Assembly (NCBI GenBank): GCA_011089965.1
Contig: JAANAU010000009.1
Coordinates: forward strand, 43,156 to 107,155
Source: Magnetococcales bacterium
Lineage (GTDB): Bacteria; Pseudomonadota; Magnetococcia; Magnetococcales; Magnetaquicoccaceae
Direction of reading: 5' to 3'
Length of the DNA: 64,000 nucleotides
The notes under the pieces were generated by a model that worked only from the letters and a program-made list of their open reading frames with translations, did no database searches and was not told the DNA's origin. Position 1 is the stretch's first letter. Each line of letters starts with the position of its first letter. Positions 63,644 through 64,000 of this stretch are shown piece by piece. Made by a program: the position numbers and the translations under genes.

Positions 63644-63883
63644 AATTTCTTATTATTTTCAAAGCGTTATAAGCCATAACAATCTACACAGTTTTTAGTG
63701 GTCAAATGGCTGCCTAATAACCTGTCTAATATCGCCGCCCTCCCAAGGCCGATTTTAAAGCAAATTTCACGCCAAAAAACATCCGCCGATCAGCTAAAAA
63801 AAAGGGGGGGGACGGTTCTCAACCGCCTATGTAGACCCAATGGGGCATAGGGTGGGTTGTCCGTCATAAACTGGCGTAGTGGG
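63644..63883. other. Non-coding stretch between tRNA-Arg and transposase fragment
   Basis: No protein-like reading frame is visible. A purine run with eight As and eight Gs occurs near 63797-63812. The right part, about 63800-63883, probably contains the terminal sequence of the IS630-type element, but I could not identify its inverted repeat without the other end. Confidence 0.5.
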
Positions 63884-64000
63884 TCAACAAAGCTGAATTG
63901 ACGGGTAAAGACGCTTCAGTTTGATCCTCGCGTCCTGAGCCGTGAACTGCCAATCCACCTTGCTGTTTTTCTGGTTCCGTTTCTTTTCCCATGCGGAAAC
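63884..64000 (-). mobile_element. IS630-family transposase, C-terminal fragment cut by the window edge
   Basis: The last 38 codons of a minus-strand gene entering from the right edge: AWEKKRNQKNSKVDWQFTAQ, then DARIKLKRLYPSIQ, then stop. This 'W-x-x-x-R-N ... W-Q-F-T-x-x-D-A-R-x-K-L-K-R-L-Y-P' ending is the one I know from IS630-type (DDE/Tc1-mariner-related) transposases. The catalytic part lies outside the window, so intactness cannot be judged. Confidence 0.75.

Overview
The window looks like a chromosomal segment of a magnetotactic, sulfur-oxidising proteobacterium, most probably of the Magnetococcales type. This rests on a near-complete MamK-type magnetosome actin, a hemerythrin-tagged chemoreceptor, a DabA/DabB-type inorganic-carbon pump, a TauE/SafE-type exporter, three secreted proteins resembling sulfur globule proteins, and seven copies of an unusual GC-hairpin intergenic repeat. 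The taxon is an inference; no rRNA or full magnetosome island is present.

Layout. 0-5 kb (+): 3' end of a DabA-like (DUF2309) gene, a repeat copy, then three antiporter-like membrane subunits, the second of which lacks key proton-channel residues. 5-11.5 kb (-): NIT-HAMP-MCP-hemerythrin chemoreceptor, a TauE/SafE operon with a Usp and a small membrane protein, and a two-component system. 11.6-13.8 kb (+): zinc-ribbon/coiled-coil/J-domain protein overlapping a TPR-SPOR protein. 14.2-20.6 kb (+): hypothetical gene, mamK, then surface-sugar genes (CDP-glucose synthesis, 3,5-epimerase, C-methyltransferase, acetyltransferase) interrupted by a two-gene ATPase plus nuclease-like cassette. 20.9-23.8 kb (-): a second methyltransferase, a sugar epimerase/dehydratase and an SDR. 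23.9-27.9 kb (+): miaA, hflX and a WecA/MraY-type transferase. 27.9-34.9 kb: TPR-SPOR protein, an orphan phage-type terminase and a large hybrid histidine kinase.

35.0-40.5 kb (-) holds the most striking cluster: five tightly packed genes encoding a ParA ATPase, a MotA/ZorA-like membrane protein with a long tail, a MotB-like single-span coiled-coil protein without an OmpA domain, YcjX and YcjF. 40.6-46.7 kb has a small + strand gene, a second ParA with a Met-rich membrane protein, three low-complexity exported proteins and three further exported proteins. 46.7-53.1 kb (-): RND pump with adaptor, an SCP2-like protein and an ABC-2 permease. 53.3-63.3 kb (+): an SNase-like protein and a textbook recC-recB-recD operon with ATGA overlaps. 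The window ends with tRNA-Arg(CCT) and the 3' end of an IS630-type transposase.

Functionally, the carbon pump, exporter and globule-like proteins fit sulfur-driven autotrophy. The chemoreceptor and MamK fit aerotaxis and magnetosome alignment, and the polysaccharide genes build surface glycans. Assignments were made by reading motifs and gene order only; no database search was possible.
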